Shown here: positions 1-6,091 of the stretch, one piece after another
How positions within the stretch are numbered: the stretch's first letter is position 1
How the letters are laid out: the number at the start of each line of letters is the position of its first letter
Assembly (NCBI GenBank): GCA_019241495.1
Contig: JAFAWZ010000173.1
Location: 1-7,721 of the forward strand
Length of the DNA stretch: 7,721 bases
Reading direction: 5' to 3'
Source: Acidimicrobiales bacterium
GTDB lineage: Bacteria; Actinomycetota; Acidimicrobiia; Acidimicrobiales; Palsa-688
Made by a program: the position numbers and the translations under genes
Notes under the pieces: generated by a model
What the model saw: the letters and a program-made list of their open reading frames with translations, nothing else
Databases searched by the model: none
Told to the model about the DNA's origin: nothing

Positions 1-584
1 CGGAGCACCGATGCCATCTGACCGATCTCGTCCGGAGTAGCCGCCCGCTCCGTGGCGGCGGGACCCATCACGTAGATCCGCAAGGGCGTGTGTCCCACGA
101 GGGCGGCGATATTGGCCCGAAGCGGCAGGCGATCCAAGGAGTCGAGATAGTCAGGGAAGCTCTCGAACGACCAGTCGATCCCTGTGGCCAACGCCTCGAA
201 CGACATCCCCTCTACGTTCTCCAGGGTGCGGGCCAGGACCGCATGGTCAGAAGAGCGAGCCGGTGCTATCCCGAACCCGCAGTTCCCCATCACGACCGTC
301 GTGACCCCGTGGTCGGTGGACAGAGACAGCTCGGGGTCCCAGGTGACCTGGGCATCGAGATGGGTGTGCGGATCAATGAAACCTGGCGCGAGCACAAGGC
401 CGTCCAGGTCGACCACCCGGGCCCCGCCTTCGGCCGCCTCGCCGCACCCTACGACCTCGGCGATGGTTTCACCCTCGATGACGAGATCGCCGTGGGTGGC
501 CGGCCGACCGGTGCCGTCGACCAATTTGGCGTTCTTGATGACGGTGCGCTGGACAACGGTGCGCTGGGGCCTGGTCAAGGTCAC
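1..584 (-). CDS. N-acyl-D-amino-acid deacylase family amidohydrolase (5' part; cut by the window edge)
   Basis: The first 194 codons of a metal-dependent amidohydrolase that would hydrolyse N-acyl-D-amino acids or related amides in the cytoplasm. After a short beta-rich N-terminus comes the metal-binding motif DPHTHLD (residues 71-77, H73 and H75), then GNCGFGIAP (100-108) with C102, the position of the cysteine metal ligand in D-aminoacylases. The WSFESFPDYLD stretch (138-148) and VGHTPLR (163-169) also match this family, whose members are usually about 480-580 residues, so roughly the first third to 40% is here. The start is GTG at 584-582, with GGAGG (592-596) 7 bases upstream. The gene is divergent from the selenoprotein gene at 716. 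The family call is firm; the exact substrate (D-aspartate, D-glutamate, neutral D-amino acid or another amide) cannot be told from this part. Confidence 0.88.
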   Translation of the reverse strand, partial: MTLTRPQRTVVQRTVIKNAKLVDGTGRPATHGDLVIEGETIAEVVGCGEAAEGGARVVDLDGLVLAPGFIDPHTHLDAQVTWDPELSLSTDHGVTTVVMGNCGFGIAPARSSDHAVLARTLENVEGMSFEALATGIDWSFESFPDYLDSLDRLPLRANIAALVGHTPLRIYVMGPAATERAATPDEIGQMASVL

Positions 585-591
585 CTCGAAG

Positions 592-648
592 CCTCCGTAA
601 CTCCCCGTTGGACCAGGCGATGGTAGGACCCTGGATGCATGTCGTCAA
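592..648 (-). promoter_or_regulatory. Sigma70-like promoter and ribosome binding site for the deacylase gene
   Basis: On the minus strand, TTGACG (648-643) matches the -35 consensus at five of six bases. It is followed after exactly 17 bases by TACCAT (625-620), which matches the -10 consensus at four of six. Transcription would begin near 613, leaving a leader of about 30 bases that carries GGAGG (596-592) 7 bases before the GTG start. This is a pattern match by eye; no alternative promoter of similar quality was seen on this strand. Confidence 0.5.
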
Positions 649-658
649 GAACCGCGTT

Positions 659-675
659 ACGCTCGATTCGAGCGT
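659..675. promoter_or_regulatory. 8+8 bp perfect palindrome, candidate operator in the divergent region
   Basis: The sequence ACGCTCGA-T-TCGAGCGT is a perfect inverted repeat with a single central base. It lies between two divergent genes, 11 bases upstream of the proposed -35 box of the deacylase gene and about 40 bases upstream of the selenoprotein gene start. A dimeric regulator binding here could control both directions. It could instead fold as a hairpin with a minimal loop in a leader transcript. No regulator gene is in the window. No convincing plus-strand -35/-10 pair was found between 585 and 715. Confidence 0.45.
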
Positions 676-715
676 TGCTGTGCAGAACCGAATGCTGTCA
701 AAGGAGAGTTGGCCC

Positions 716-1300
716 ATGCCGGTTTCAACCCCCACTCCCGACCGTATGGTCATCGTCGATCCGAGGGGCCGGATCGAACAGGCCGCGGTAGAAGCACCAA
801 AGCGCCTCTCGACCCTCGAGGGCAAGACGGTGGGCATAATCCTCGACGGCCCCTGGCGGAGCTGGTTCGTGATGGCCGACCGGATCGCAGCCATATTGGA
901 CGAGCAGGGCGTGAAGACCAAGCAGCTGGCCCTCGGGGCCCAGTCGCTCGACATGTCGGACTTCCCGGTGGAGCGACTGAGCAATCGCGAGGACGCATCC
1001 GCGCTCGACGCGTTCGCCGCCCAAGTCGATGCAGTACTGGTCGGCCTGGGCAATTGAGGGGGTTGCACGGCGGCAGTTGCCGCCGAGGTGATAGAGATGG
1101 AGCAGCGAGGAGTGCCGTCGGTTCTGGTTCACACCGCGGCGTTCAGAACCCTCGCCCATTCATCTCTGAAGTACCGCCAGTTCGACTACGTGCCTTTGTT
1201 CGAGTTGCCACGGTTTTTGGACAACATGAGCGACGACGACGTTCGCCGGCTGGCTGACGGAGTAGCCCTGGACATAGTGCACCAGTTGCTGGACCCGTGA
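716..1300 (+). CDS. UGSC-family selenoprotein with in-frame UGA (Sec114)
   Basis: A 194-residue protein read through an internal TGA at codon 114. The upstream half has MVIVDPRGR (11-19), LEGKTVGIILDG (34-45) and AVLVGLGN (106-113), and the downstream half continues in the same frame with GGCTAAV and VPSVLVHTAAF, all as in UGSC-family (seleno)proteins. The TGA is codon 1 of a U-G-G-C motif (U114, C117), a UxxC redox-type pair; the usual family motif is U-G-S-C. A bacterial SECIS-like hairpin follows directly. The start is ATG 716, with AGGAG (702-706) 9 bases upstream; an in-frame TTG at 608 lacks that support. The stop TGA at 1298-1300 overlaps the next gene's GTG. The family's reaction is not established to my knowledge, so a thiol/selenol redox role is inference. 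The alternative, a nonsense mutation in a Cys-containing homologue, is less likely given motif and hairpin. The host's selA/selB/selC/selD genes are not in the window. Confidence 0.87.
1055..1057 (+). other. Selenocysteine-encoding UGA codon
   Basis: This TGA is in frame between two halves of one protein and stands where UGSC-family proteins carry selenocysteine, or cysteine in Sec-free homologues. The flanking residues are G-L-G-N before and G-G-C-T after. Reading it as a stop would leave a 113-residue protein lacking its redox motif. The downstream part would then need an internal GTG start at 1088. Confidence 0.83.
1055..1087 (+). promoter_or_regulatory. Bacterial SECIS-like hairpin
   Basis: Directly after the UGA, bases 1068-1074 (CGGCGGC) pair perfectly with 1079-1085 (GCCGCCG) around the 4-base loop AGTT (1075-1078). 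There are 17 bases between the UGA and the loop, and a G is at the second loop position. Bacterial SECIS elements are known to lie just 3' of the UGA within the coding region, with a short apical loop having a G among its first bases, about 16-37 bases from the UGA. This element meets those criteria. A looser lower stem towards the UGA is possible, with a mismatch and wobble pairs. Confidence 0.75.
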
Positions 1301-2340
1301 CCGGCCCGGAGCCGCTCCGAGTGGAGCTCCCGGCTGGGCCGGACGCCTTCTATGACTTCATGGACCGTGAGCTCTGCGGCGACGGTCTGCCGGCGATAGA
1401 GCCGACACCTGAGCGCGTCGCCGCCATGATCGCGCCCTCGGGCCGCGAACCCGGCGAGGTCGTGCTCGTGCTCAAACCTCGCATGGGAGTTGCGACCATC
1501 GAGGCCATTGCGGCCAACGCGGTCATGGCCGGCTGCCGGGCCGAGCACTTCCCCGTCGTGGTGGCTGCCCTCGAGTCCACCGTCGCCGGCGAGGTCGCCC
1601 ATACCGCGACGACGAACTGCGCAACCGCTCTTCTGATCATCAACGGGCCGGCCCGCCATGACCTCGGAGTGGGTTACCAAGAGAGCTGTTTCGGTGTCGC
1701 CGGGCGAGCCAATGCCACCATCGGACGGGCCCTGCGACTCTGCCTCATCAACATCGCCGGCTCCCTTCCCGGCCGGGTGAGCAAGTCAGTCTTTGGTCAT
1801 CCGGGCCGGTACACCATGTGCATCGGGGAATGGGACGAGATGAACCCGTGGGCTCCCCTGCACGTCCAGCGGGGTTTCTCCCCGACCGACAATTGTGTCA
1901 CCGCCGTTGGCAGTTCCTCGTTCATCAACGTGACGGACATATGGAGCAGGAGCGCGGACGCCTACCTCACGACCATCGCCCACACCATCAATACCTCGGC
2001 CGGCGCGTGGATGATCATGCGAGAGGCCGAGATAACCATCGTGCTCAGCCCATCGTGGGCCGAGTTCATACACCGCGACGGCTACGACCTGCCCGCCGTC
2101 AGGCAATTCCTGTGGGAGCACAGTCAGGTCCCCCTCAGCCAGCTCCCACCGGACCATCACGGACCGCTGCGTGACATCGACGCCGTCCTCGCCGGCGATC
2201 TCGTGGCGCAGACGTCGTCACCCGACAAGTTCAACATCATCGTCGCAGGCGGGCTCGGCGGCCTCCACGCCATCGCCTGCCACGCCATGGGCCACGAGAA
2301 ATCCGTCACCCGCCCGTTCCAACCGGTGCCCCGTCGGTAG
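1297..2340 (+). CDS. Conserved protein of unknown function, partner of the UGSC selenoprotein
   Basis: A 347-residue, soluble-looking protein with no signal peptide or clear membrane segment. I know no assigned function for it. Recognisable conserved stretches are DGLPAIEPTPERVAAM (29-44), NAVMAGCRAEHFPVV (74-88), LLIINGP (112-118), GRANATIGRALRL (136-148), HPGRYTMCIGEWDE (168-181) and PWAPLHVQRGF (184-194). From memory, proteins with this pattern occur next to UGSC-family genes; I cannot verify that here. Eight cysteines (27, 80, 108, 131, 149, 175, 200, 328) are scattered rather than in a CxxC pair; C80 and C175 lie in the most conserved-looking blocks. The GTG start at 1297 overlaps the selenoprotein stop (GTGA), and no good Shine-Dalgarno precedes it, so translation is probably coupled. 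A role as substrate, redox partner or catalytic subunit with the selenoprotein is inference. It converges with the dehydrogenase gene, 6 bases apart. Confidence 0.8.
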   Translation: MTGPEPLRVELPAGPDAFYDFMDRELCGDGLPAIEPTPERVAAMIAPSGREPGEVVLVLKPRMGVATIEAIAANAVMAGCRAEHFPVVVAALESTVAGEVAHTATTNCATALLIINGPARHDLGVGYQESCFGVAGRANATIGRALRLCLINIAGSLPGRVSKSVFGHPGRYTMCIGEWDEMNPWAPLHVQRGFSPTDNCVTAVGSSSFINVTDIWSRSADAYLTTIAHTINTSAGAWMIMREAEITIVLSPSWAEFIHRDGYDLPAVRQFLWEHSQVPLSQLPPDHHGPLRDIDAVLAGDLVAQTSSPDKFNIIVAGGLGGLHAIACHAMGHEKSVTRPFQPVPRR

Positions 2341-2346
2341 CGCTTC

Positions 2347-3129
2347 TCAGTTGAGCGTCCAGCCTCCGTCCACGACGATGGTCTGGCCCCGGACGTAGTC
2401 CGCGGCGGGTGACGCGAGGAAGACCGCGACCTTGGCGATGTCGTCGGGATCAGCGACCCGTTTGGTGGGGTTCTTGGCTACCAGCGGGGCGAGCGCCTCC
2501 CTGGCCGCCTCCTCACTCCCGCCACCGAGGCCCTTGACGACCCCGTCGGTGAGCACCGTTCCGGGCGCAATCCCGTTGACCGAAATACCGTGCTCGGCCA
2601 GCTCCACCGCCATGTGGCGGGTCAGCGCGATCACCGCACCCTTGGTCGCGGCATAGGGCGCCAGCCCGCTGACCAGGGATGGTTTCAACCCGTCGACGGA
2701 CGCGATGTTGACGATCCACCCCTTCCGGCCCGCGCTTATCACCGAACGGCTGAAGGCCACCGACATCATGGCCAGGCCCCTGAGGTTGGTGTCGTACACC
2801 AAGTCGAAGAACTCCGGGGTTGCGTCCAACATGGCCACCGAGGGGTAGATCCCGGCGTCGTTGACCAGAATGGTCGGCACCCCGAAAGGCTGGGCGGCGC
2901 GAGCCACTATGTCCTCGTGCACGTGGGGAAGGCTGATGTCGGCCACGACATGGGCCGCACCTGGCAGGTGCTTGGCCACGATGGCCGGCGTCTCGGAGTC
3001 CTTGTCCACGACCACGACCTGGGCGCCAGCCTCGCCCATGCGCGCCGCGATGGCCCGGCCCATACCGGCCGCCCCGCCCGTCACGAGGGCGACCTCGCCG
3101 GTCAGCTCGAAGATCCCTTTCTCCGGCAC
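2347..3129 (-). CDS. Short-chain dehydrogenase/reductase (SDR), classical type
   Basis: A 260-residue NAD(P)-dependent oxidoreductase of the classical SDR family, normal length. It shows the cofactor motif TGGAAGMG (17-24), an acidic residue after strand 2 (D42 in VVVDKD) that favours NAD over NADP, D64 in ADIS, N115 in TNLRG, catalytic S144 (NIAS), Y159 and K163 (YAATK), and the C-terminal GQTIVVDGGW (248-257). The structural NNAG motif reads NDAG (90-93). The start is GTG at 3129, one base after the cupin stop, with no strong ribosome binding site of its own, so it is probably translated by coupling as the last gene of the minus-strand operon. It would oxidise an alcohol or reduce a ketone intermediate of the operon's pathway; the substrate is not predictable from sequence. 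Confidence 0.92.
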   Translation of the reverse strand: MPEKGIFELTGEVALVTGGAAGMGRAIAARMGEAGAQVVVVDKDSETPAIVAKHLPGAAHVVADISLPHVHEDIVARAAQPFGVPTILVNDAGIYPSVAMLDATPEFFDLVYDTNLRGLAMMSVAFSRSVISAGRKGWIVNIASVDGLKPSLVSGLAPYAATKGAVIALTRHMAVELAEHGISVNGIAPGTVLTDGVVKGLGGGSEEAAREALAPLVAKNPTKRVADPDDIAKVAVFLASPAADYVRGQTIVVDGGWTLN

Positions 3130-3130
3130 A

Positions 3131-3577
3131 TCAAACCCAGTCCGTCGTGAACTGCAGCCAGCCCGGACGGAACTCGAGCACCTTCACACCCTCCGGACCC
3201 GCCTGTACCGCGTACGGGCCCTCGGCCGGCGTGTAGTAGCCCTCACCAGGCCCGAAGCGCCGATTGCCCTGGCGCAGCTCGCCTTCGACCACGATGACGA
3301 TCTGGGCCACGTTGTGCTTGTGGCGAGGAATGAACGCGTTCGGGGTGTATCGCACCCCCAACAGGCTGGGCGCGTCGGGCCGGTCCGGGTTGACCAGCGC
3401 CTGGAGGTTGATCATGGCCCCCTCGGGCGGAACCTCCGTCCCCGGAGGCACCACGGGTGTCTCGGGCATGCCGTTGAAATCGAAGAACGAGGTCTTGGCC
3501 GGGTTGGTCAACGGTCCCGCCGTTTGCATCATGGTCGACTCGAAGTCCCGGTCGTGTTCGTCAGCGACGTGAGTCAC
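3131..3577 (-). CDS. Small cupin-domain protein
   Basis: A 148-residue single-domain cupin. The first cupin motif is visible as PRHKHNVAQIVIVVEGEL (84-101) with H86 and H88; the next usual ligand position, often Glu, is Q92 here. The second motif, FGPGEGYYTPAEGPYAVQAG (108-127), has no histidine where one is usual, so the metal site is incomplete or different from the canonical two-motif set. The C-terminus GWLQFTTDWV is rich in aromatics. The start chosen is GTG 3577, with AAAGGAG (3591-3585) 7 bases upstream; a longer frame to 3610 exists, but the extra 11 residues would span the ribosome binding site. It lies between the CoA-transferase pair and the SDR gene, 57 bases after the former. It may be a dioxygenase-like or isomerase-like enzyme or a small-molecule-binding accessory protein; I cannot choose. 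Confidence 0.83.
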   Translation of the reverse strand: MTHVADEHDRDFESTMMQTAGPLTNPAKTSFFDFNGMPETPVVPPGTEVPPEGAMINLQALVNPDRPDAPSLLGVRYTPNAFIPRHKHNVAQIVIVVEGELRQGNRRFGPGEGYYTPAEGPYAVQAGPEGVKVLEFRPGWLQFTTDWV

Positions 3578-3584
3578 GATGTTG

Positions 3585-3591
3585 CTCCTTT
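3585..3591 (-). promoter_or_regulatory. Ribosome binding site deciding the cupin start
   Basis: AAAGGAG on the minus strand lies 7 bases before GTG 3577-3575. It is a near-perfect Shine-Dalgarno sequence and sets the start 11 codons inside the longest open frame. Confidence 0.7.
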
Positions 3592-3619
3592 CCCCCGGTA
3601 GGCACCGCACAACAACGAT

Positions 3620-3634
3620 CCTGCCGAGCGCAGG
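3620..3634 (-). terminator. Weak hairpin after the CoA-transferase stop, possible attenuator
   Basis: Directly after the TAG stop (3637-3635) the minus strand reads CCTGC-GCTCG-GCAGG, a 5-bp stem with a 5-base loop. The following bases, ATCGTTGTTGTG, are T-rich for this genome but not a true T run. It may reduce read-through into the cupin and SDR genes or protect the upstream message end. It falls short of a standard intrinsic terminator. Confidence 0.3.
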
Positions 3635-4834
3635 CTAGCAGGTCACGTGGCCCGGCGGATCCAGGGTCCCTCGGGCCGGGAGACCGAACGCCAGGTTGTC
3701 CTCACCGAGCAGCGGCGGGCGGCTCCGGAGGCACCAAGGCGCCTCGGACCAGTGCGCGGCCGGGCCCGGGTACCGAATGGATCGGGCCAGCTCAGGATGC
3801 TCGACGTCGCGGAAGAAGCCCCGGTAGAGGAGCTGCTCGTCCTCGAGCAGCTGGGCCGGTGTGTTGACCGCCATCCACGTGAACCCGAAGGATTGGCCGA
3901 GGCGGAACAGCTCCGCTCCGGTGCGGGTCGACGCCACCTCTTCAACGGCTTTCAAGAGCAGATCGCGGTGGGACTCGAACTCGGCCGGGGGGATAGCCTC
4001 CAGCCCGGCCCCCAGACCATTGGCTCGGAGCCAATCACGAAAGGCCACCCAACGATCCGGGCTGATGTTGAGCATCTGGGCCACGAGGTACCCGCCGTCG
4101 CCGGTCCGCACCAGGTTGGGCATGTCCCGGCGGGTCACCCCGGTCCCGGTGTACTCGAAGGGCACGACTCCATAACCGTCGGTGATGAAGGCGACCGACT
4201 CCTGCACGGATATGTCCACGTGCTGGCCGGCGCCGCCGAGCAGGTCGCGCCCGAGAAGGGCGGCCAGCGTCCCGATCCCGGCCCACTGCCCGGCGATCTG
4301 GAAGGACAAGTCGCCTCGGGGGACCAACGGCGGCGTCTCGGCGTCGCTGTAGCCGACCATGGACATGGCCCCGCCCATGGCCCAGGCCACCATGTCGGAT
4401 CCCTTCCATTGGGCGAGGGGCCCGGTCTGGCCGAACGGCGTGATGGACGTCATGACCAGCGCCGGGTTGGCCGCCGAAAGCTGGTCGTAGCCCAAGCCGA
4501 GCTGGGCCAGATACCCGGGCGGATGGTCCTCCAGCACGACGTCGGCCCGGCTCAACGCCGAACGCAGGAGATCTCGTTGGTGGCCGTCTTCGAGGTCGAT
4601 CGTGACGCTGGCCTTGTTGGTGTTGTGGGCCCAGAAATAGACGCTTCGGTCCGGATCCTCGTTTCCTTCGAAAAAAGGACCCCGGTAGCGGCTGCCGGCC
4701 CCTGCGGGAGGCTCGACCTTGGTGACCGACGCTCCCATGTCCGCCAGGTACTTGCCGCAGGCCTGAGTTCCCTCGTCACCGATCTCGAACACCACCACCC
4801 CGGAGAGTGCTCCGGCGTCAGGGCCTTGGTTCAC
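3635..4834 (-). CDS. CaiB/BaiF class III CoA-transferase (second of a tandem pair)
   Basis: A 399-residue member of the class III CoA-transferase family, which moves CoA between a thioester donor and a free carboxylic acid through an enzyme-bound aspartyl intermediate. The N-terminal block GKYLADMGASVTKVEPP (27-43), the SITPFGQTGP motif (130-139) and the G-A-G-Q-x-V-D-I-S block (201-209) are all family hallmarks. D175 in RGDLSFQIAG is at the place of the catalytic aspartate (Asp169 in formyl-CoA transferase and CaiB). Length is typical. The GTG start (4834-4832) overlaps the upstream transferase stop in a GTGA junction, so the two are probably made at matched levels and may form a heteromer. 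The C-terminal part is divergent and ends in an extra tail (GTLDPPGHVTC). The acid substrate cannot be inferred. Confidence 0.9.
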   Translation of the reverse strand: MNQGPDAGALSGVVVFEIGDEGTQACGKYLADMGASVTKVEPPAGAGSRYRGPFFEGNEDPDRSVYFWAHNTNKASVTIDLEDGHQRDLLRSALSRADVVLEDHPPGYLAQLGLGYDQLSAANPALVMTSITPFGQTGPLAQWKGSDMVAWAMGGAMSMVGYSDAETPPLVPRGDLSFQIAGQWAGIGTLAALLGRDLLGGAGQHVDISVQESVAFITDGYGVVPFEYTGTGVTRRDMPNLVRTGDGGYLVAQMLNISPDRWVAFRDWLRANGLGAGLEAIPPAEFESHRDLLLKAVEEVASTRTGAELFRLGQSFGFTWMAVNTPAQLLEDEQLLYRGFFRDVEHPELARSIRYPGPAAHWSEAPWCLRSRPPLLGEDNLAFGLPARGTLDPPGHVTC

Positions 4835-6078
4835 AGGCTTCTGACCACGTCGTCGGCTTCGAGGGCGGCGAGCTCCGCGTCGGACAGTCCCAGCAGGTCG
4901 CGAAACACGTAGTCGTTGGCCTCACCGAGCAAGGGAGCGGCCTTGTTCGGCACGTAGGGCATCTTCGACAGTCTGGCCCCGACCGTCTCGTGCCGGCGGC
5001 GGCCCGCTTCGTCGTGCTCGTAGACCGCGAAGGTGCCGCGATGGGCCAGCTGGATGTCCCAGTCGAGTACGTCCCTGGTGTCCTGCACCACGCCGGCCGG
5101 GACCCCGTGCTCTTGGAGAAGCCGGGCCACGTGGTAGCGATCTCGCTTGGAGGTCCACGCGCTCAACTCGGCATCGATCACGTCTTGGCTGGCGTAGCGC
5201 CCCTCACTCGTCGCCAGCTCCGGGGCTCGAGCCCACCGCGGATCTCCCAGGGCGCGGCGCAGGGCGCCCCACTGGTCGTCGTCGAACACGGCTATCACAC
5301 ACCATCGATCCGGCCCGATGCAACGGTAGGCGTTGTGAGGAGCAGCCCGGGGGTGGGCCCGGCGGTTTCCCGCCGCCTCCGGGTCGCCACCGTCCCGAGG
5401 CCCGTTCGCCGCCAGCTCCAGGAGGTACTGCCCGAGCAGCGTCACATTTCCCTGTGTCTGGGCGGCGTCCACGAACACGCCGCGACCGGTCCGGCGTCGA
5501 TACAACAGAGCGGTCAGGACGGTGAGAGCATTCTGGGTGGCGGCGTGCGTGTCGCCGATCTGGAAGGCCCAACCGGCCGGCGGCCGCCCCGGAAGGCCGG
5601 CGAGGGTGAGCAGCCCGGTGTGGCCCTGGGACGGGCTGCCATAAGAGCGGTAACCGGCCGCCGGCCCGTCGTGGCCGAAGCCCGAGCACGAGACGTAGAT
5701 GATGTCCTCTCGGATCTCCTTCATGGACGCGTAGTCCAATCCCCAGCCCTGCATGACCCGCGGCGTCATGTTCTCGTACACGACGTCACACAGGCGGACC
5801 AGATCCCGGGCCAGCGACCGCCCCTTCTCGGTCCCCATGTTCAAGGTGAAGCTTCTCTTCTCCACGTTGGCGCCGTTGAACATGCCGCCCCGATTCAGCC
5901 CGTCGATGCCGTCAGCCGAGCCGAAGAAGCGGATGAAGTCGAGGCCCGGGGGCTCTGGCCACTCGACCCGCAGCACTTCAGCCCCCAAGGTGGCGAGGTA
6001 GCGGGTACCGAGCCCGCCGGCGAACTGCCGGGAGAAATCCAAGACGCGGGTTCCCGCCAGGGGTGCCAACCCGCTCAA
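4831..6078 (-). CDS. CaiB/BaiF class III CoA-transferase (first of a tandem pair)
   Basis: A 415-residue class III CoA-transferase. It opens with LAGTRVLDFSRQFAG (7-21) and YLATLGAEVLRVEWP (27-41), followed by EKRSFTLNM (73-81), SGFGHDGP (132-139), the catalytic aspartate D176 in QIGDTHAATQ (173-182), RTGRGVFVDAAQTQ (195-208) and HNAYRC. A late PLLGEANDYVFRDLLGLSDAEL segment is the usual family ending. The only start in this frame after an upstream stop is TTG 6078, 13 bases beyond the ferredoxin stop, preceded by GAGAAG at 9 bases; a second TTG three codons later (6069) is the alternative. It is clearly homologous to, but well diverged from, the transferase that follows. Such pairs in catabolic operons can be two subunits of one enzyme or two specificities; which applies here is unknown. 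Confidence 0.9.
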   Translation of the reverse strand: MSGLAPLAGTRVLDFSRQFAGGLGTRYLATLGAEVLRVEWPEPPGLDFIRFFGSADGIDGLNRGGMFNGANVEKRSFTLNMGTEKGRSLARDLVRLCDVVYENMTPRVMQGWGLDYASMKEIREDIIYVSCSGFGHDGPAAGYRSYGSPSQGHTGLLTLAGLPGRPPAGWAFQIGDTHAATQNALTVLTALLYRRRTGRGVFVDAAQTQGNVTLLGQYLLELAANGPRDGGDPEAAGNRRAHPRAAPHNAYRCIGPDRWCVIAVFDDDQWGALRRALGDPRWARAPELATSEGRYASQDVIDAELSAWTSKRDRYHVARLLQEHGVPAGVVQDTRDVLDWDIQLAHRGTFAVYEHDEAGRRRHETVGARLSKMPYVPNKAAPLLGEANDYVFRDLLGLSDAELAALEADDVVRSL

Positions 6079-6091
6079 CGGCGGCAGCTTC

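Noticed and set aside
608..715. TTG 608 as the start of the selenoprotein
   Set aside because: The 36 extra residues resemble nothing, lack a Shine-Dalgarno sequence and would cover the palindrome; AGGAG at 702-706 supports ATG 716.
469..1068. 199-codon minus-strand open frame across the divergent region
   Set aside because: It overlaps both the deacylase start and the selenoprotein gene in other frames, has no family motif, and would span the promoter region.
1055..1300. Pseudogene by nonsense mutation, or a separate small gene starting at GTG 1088
   Set aside because: The TGA falls precisely at the family's Sec position, a SECIS-like hairpin follows, the reading frame is preserved to the normal end, and the downstream gene is coupled to that end. 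GTG 1088 would begin in the middle of a conserved helix.
2341..2357. Bidirectional terminator between the convergent genes
   Set aside because: Only 6 bases separate the stops; possible pairings (CTCA/TGAG, CGCT/AGCG) are 4 bp with no T run, so no terminator can be supported.
3578..3610. Longer cupin start at 3610
   Set aside because: The extra codons run through the strong ribosome binding site at 3585-3591, and the added residues look non-native.
3647..4912. 421-codon plus-strand open frame
   Set aside because: Antisense shadow of the tandem CoA-transferase genes; composition is low-complexity and no family motif is visible.
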